Source of the DNA: Hemileia vastatrix
Lineage: Eukaryota > Basidiomycota > Pucciniomycetes > Pucciniales > Zaghouaniaceae
Direction of reading: 5' to 3'
Assembly: GCA_030280995.1 (NCBI GenBank)
Contig: JASXTE010000017.1
Location: forward strand, 26,499,998-26,563,997
DNA: 64,000 nt
Shown: positions 60,468 to 64,000 of the stretch, in pieces
How the letters are laid out: each line of letters opens with the position of its first letter
Numbering within the stretch: position 1 is the first letter of the stretch
Translations under genes and position numbers: made by a program
The notes under the pieces: generated by a model
The model's database searches: none
The model's input: the letters and a program-made list of their open reading frames with translations, nothing else
What the model was told of the DNA's origin: nothing

Positions 60468-63400
60468 ACGTCTGTGAGCATTGGGGAAACCCCTGGTTTT
60501 TTTTGTAGGATTGAAAAAAACTCAAGAAAATAAAATGAAAATTTCAAGATAACTGAAAAAAAGCAAGAAAAAAATCTGAAGATAATCAAAAAAGAAGAAA
60601 AGAATTATTTTTGTAAAAATCATCAAGATCAATTTTTGGGCCTCCAGAATGAGGTTAAACTGCACAAAAATTTGAAGAAAGAAGATCAGCAAGATCACTT
60701 TTTGGGCCTCCGGCATGAGGATAAACTGCACAATTTTAGATGATTTGATTCAGAAGATGAATAAAGATTTGAAGATTTGGAAGATGGGAGTGAGGATGAA
60801 GATGTGGAATTACAGAAAAGTTTTGGAGTGGTGAGATTGGGGTCTAAAAGTAAGTCCTCCCAATTGTGCACCGCTAGGGTTTCTTCTACACCTTTTAAAA
60901 ACATTACCTTGGCCGCACATGTGAGCAATGGGGAAACCCTTGGTTTTTGTTCCAGGTCTGGTGGTGAAGACGTACTGAAGATCCCTCAAGTTGAAGGTGG
61001 AGTTGAAAAGTATAAGAACGTAACGCAGAAGAATAGGCCTGTCAATGAACCTATTCCTGTAGGTTTGAATCCCTCTTTGAAGAGACCTCCCTTGTCAAGA
61101 GATCTGTACTGAACTCCTCTGGTGAAGAATACTCCTGATTTCATGGAAACCACTTGGGTGACTGTGGAAAGGTTGAAGGTTGTAAATTTTGGTCCTGATG
61201 GGTGGTTGTCTGATTAGGAAAAGAAGTTGTTGTTGCATGTTGTTGTGCTCAGGGAGAAAGAGGTGGTATTTGTTGAAGAGGAAAGGAGTGTGTTGAAACA
61301 CTCTTATGGGGAACCTTACTTGATTCCTGTGTTTTGTCACAAACCTTGGCAAATCAAAACTATTCCAATTCCAGCTGCTATCAGGGATGATTTTATAGAG
61401 ATTCTTAGGGAAAGATTCAGGACTGGTTTATACAAACAATTTACATCTAGTTACTTAAGTCCAGTGTTCTGTTTAAAGAAGCAGAATGGGAAGCTGAGGG
61501 TGGAGCATGTTCTTAGGGCCAATCTTAGGGCCTAGAATAGAGTCACTATCAAGGATGTGGGAATTCTTCCAGTGCAAAAGACTTTGTGGAAGCTTTTGCT
61601 GGAAGGGTGTGTTATGTTTTGGGTTATATTAAGGTTTTTTATGATGAAAGGGAGCTTCACACAGATTCACGGCCACTTAAAATGTTTGAGACTCCTCTTG
61701 GAAGATTTCAGCACACTAGGTTGCCTCAAGGAGCAACTAATTCAGTAGCAGTATATCAAGCACAAATGGCTTGGATTTTACAGGATGAGGTTCCTACTCA
61801 TGCTGGTTATTTTATTGATTATGGGGGAATCAAAGGACCCTCCACTGATTATTAAAATGTGGTGCTGAAGGAGAACCCTGGTATAAGGAGATTTGTTTGG
61901 GAATATGCAATTACTCTAGAGAGAGTATTGTTTAGGATTGAAGAGACTGGTCTGATCATTTTTGGGTCAAAGTTTTGTTGTTGTGTTCCTGCTCAGGAAA
62001 TTCTGAGTCATTTTGTATGTAAGGAGGGATGGATTATGGAAATGAAGAGTCAATAAAATTCAGTCATGGCCAAGGCCTAAAAATACTACTGAAGTCATGG
62101 GAATTTTGGGGGTTTGTGCATACATCAGGATTTTTATTAAAGATTTTTCATTGTTGGATTCACCTTTGAGGAATTTGAACAGGAAAGACGTGGAGTGGGT
62201 ATGGAACGAAGAGTGTGAAGAGGCTTTTCAGAAGTTGAAAAAGGTGGTAGGTGAAGATATTATTCTTCATAAGTTGGATTATGGAGTTGGTGCTGGAAAA
62301 ATTTATCTGGAAGTGGACTCAAGTTATATTGCTGCTGGTGCTGTGTTGTCTCAGGAAGATAATACTGGGAGGGTAAGGCCAGTAAGGTATGAGTCTGTGG
62401 TGTTTAATGAGGTTGAATCTAGATATTCTCAACCTAAGTTGGAATTGTGTGGTGTAGTAAAAATTTTGAAGAAGCTGAAAGCTGTTTTGTGGGAACAGCA
62501 TTTCAAGCTGCAGGTGGATGCGAGATCTCTGGTTCAAATGATCAATACACCTAGTCTTCCAAATGCTCCAATGACTAGGTGGGTGGCATTTATTCAGCAT
62601 TTCTCTTTTGACCTGGTACACAAACCTGGGAAAACTTTTACAATTCCAGATATATTATCAAGGAGACCACCCACAGATAAAGATTCAGACTATGAAGAAC
62701 TTGATGAAGATGTCCTAGTGGTTTGGGCCAGCAAAAAGGGTGCTGAAGATTTTTCTCTCCTTTCCCATGAGGCTAAACTGGATGATCATTTTCTCCTCCC
62801 CCATGAGACTAAACTGAATGATTGTTTTCTCCTCCACCAAGAGGTTAAACTGGCTGGTCCTGATCTTGATTCTGGTGATCAGGATGTTTTTGTTGATGAA
62901 GATGGGACTGTCATTTGTGATGGCTCAAAATTGAAGAATGGTGTTTTTGTTGGTGAACTGGATTCTCTAAGAATTCAGTGGAAGGAAAAGGATATACCAA
63001 AATTTAGGGATTGGTGTCCTGGATGGGCTGGTTGTGTTGCTCATGTGTACACTGGAGATTTTGATGATAGGGTTGTACCCTTGAATAATGTTTTGTTGAA
63101 TTATTGAAGATTAGAACCAGGGTCAGATGGGTTTTATTTTATTATGGTAGAATATCTGTTAACCTTGGAGAGGCCAGATATTTGTGATGATAATACTTGG
63201 GTGGAAATGAAGAAGAAGAGTTCTGGATTCTATGTGTCAGGAAGGAGGTTGATGAGGAAGAGAAATCAAAATTCTCAAGTAGTGGTGACTCAGAAGAATG
63301 GTCAAGAGTTGGTGTTGAAGTCTTCACATGAAGATCTTGGTCATAGAGGCTTTGGGGAGACTTATAGAAGAGTAGCAGATTGATTTTGGTGGACAGGTAT

Positions 63401-63600
63401 GAAGTTGGCTGTGCAGGGTTGGGTTCAATCTTGTGAATAATGTCAAAGAAGAAGTCACTTGAAACCTAAAGAGGTTGGCCATGCTACTGGTAAAATAACT
63501 GTGATTGGAAAAGTCAGTCTGCATGCTGACCATATCAAAGAGGGCAGGTATAAATACTTGATTGATGCCAGGGATGATTTGTCTGGTTGGGTTGAGACGG
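60468..63600 (+). pseudogene. pol: pol of element II after the insertion: RT, RNase H, integrase start
   Basis: It resumes inside the intron-like block, repeats two NEVKLH/HEDKLH motifs and a second intron-like copy (60850-60955), then enters RT. The RT active site is FIDYGG (near 61815), where elements I and III have FIDDGG, so a catalytic Asp is replaced. RNase H and tether (62097-63107) are the best-preserved part. Three adjacent HE(A/T/V)KL motifs lie at 62765-62860. The integrase zinc finger is broken by a TGA (63382) and a TAA (63437), and the core ends at 63600 in GWVET where the next LTR starts. Confidence 0.9.
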
Positions 63601-64000
63601 TGTGGACAATCCTATAGTACTAGCTATAGGCCTTGACCAAGGGAGTTGGAGAAAACCAGAGAGAAAATCCCCTGTCCCTTTAAAAAAATAGAGTGAGATT
63701 TACTTGCTAAAGTAAGTTGGTTCCTGTTTTGCTAAACCCCTTTTTCAACATATTTAACTGCTTGATTAGCCAAGAAAGTAGTCCCCAGACAGACTACCAG
63801 ACCAAAGAACTGAAATGTAGACCAATGTCCACACCAGAGACAGCAAAGATACTTGATGTAGGCTGCAAATCCACACCAGAGGCAGCAATAAAACTTGCTA
63901 TAGCTTGCGAGACTATAACAGAGAAAACAGTTGCCAAAGTTAAGTTAAATAAAGAACTCACTTGCAACAAACACAGGTAAATTGTGGCCAGAAAACGGTG
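63601..64000 (-). repeat. inverted LTR of element V (partial, element I/II family)
   Basis: Begins TGTGGACAATCCTATAGTAC, the reverse complement of the LTR end at 10292. It continues as the complement of about 9890-10290. The element runs out of the window, and its insertion truncates element II. Confidence 0.85.

Larger units (their letters stand above)
45161..63600 (+). mobile_element. Ty3/gypsy retrotransposon II, interrupted by III and truncated by V
   Basis: The 5' LTR, primer site, gag and protease run to 49014. Element III (49015-60467) is inserted there, and pol resumes at 60468 in the same intron-like segment. The integrase core is cut at 63601 by the inverted LTR of another element. 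Same family as element I. Confidence 0.9.

Overview
The window looks like a transposon-packed, AT-rich stretch of a basidiomycete nuclear genome, most probably a rust fungus (Pucciniales). The evidence is short spliceosomal introns (56-118 nt), Ty3/gypsy elements, a Plavaka/CACTA-type transposase and a TET/JBP-like dioxygenase on the same element. No conventional host housekeeping gene was recognised. Almost everything outside 10658-37556 belongs to LTR retrotransposons.

Layout: (1) 1-10292, the 3' part of a Ty3/gypsy element (element I): broken gag-protease, reverse transcriptase, RNase H and integrase, then about 4 kb that carries two decayed ANTISENSE genes with cysteine clusters, a polypurine tract and the 3' LTR. 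(2) 10658-37556, a 26.9-kb DNA transposon (element A) with 41-bp terminal inverted repeats starting CACCACAG and a 3-bp ATA target duplication. It carries a SNF2/Rad5-like ATPase, a convergent unknown gene, a Plavaka-type transposase, two unknown multi-exon genes, a TET/JBP-like 2OG-Fe(II) dioxygenase, a 1.9-kb array of about 20 CpG-containing palindromes, a cluster of 13 consecutive unrelated hairpins, and a long gene-free AT-rich arm. (3) 37557-40236, AT-rich DNA ending in the right terminus of a second, related transposon (element B), which cuts off a minus-strand Ty3/gypsy element (element IV, 40237-43577). (4) 45161-63600, element II (same family as I), interrupted inside an intron-like segment by a complete 11.45-kb Ty3/gypsy element (element III, 49015-60467). 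Element II is then broken at 63601 by the inverted LTR of a fifth element (V).

Element A is the most unusual part. Its genes still join with correct splice phases throughout, yet five of six carry one to three lesions: one missing base in the SNF2 gene and otherwise isolated nonsense codons explicable by C:G to T:A transitions. A transposase, a chromatin remodeller and a 5-methylcytosine-oxidase-like enzyme travel with an array of palindromes centred on TCGATCGA. Where that core varies, the two CpG sites have mostly changed to TpG or CpA, the expected footprint of methyl-cytosine deamination. This suggests that the element manages its own methylation state. That is an inference, as are the roles proposed for the hairpin cluster, the 11-bp-phased subterminal repeats and the covarying palindromes in the termini.
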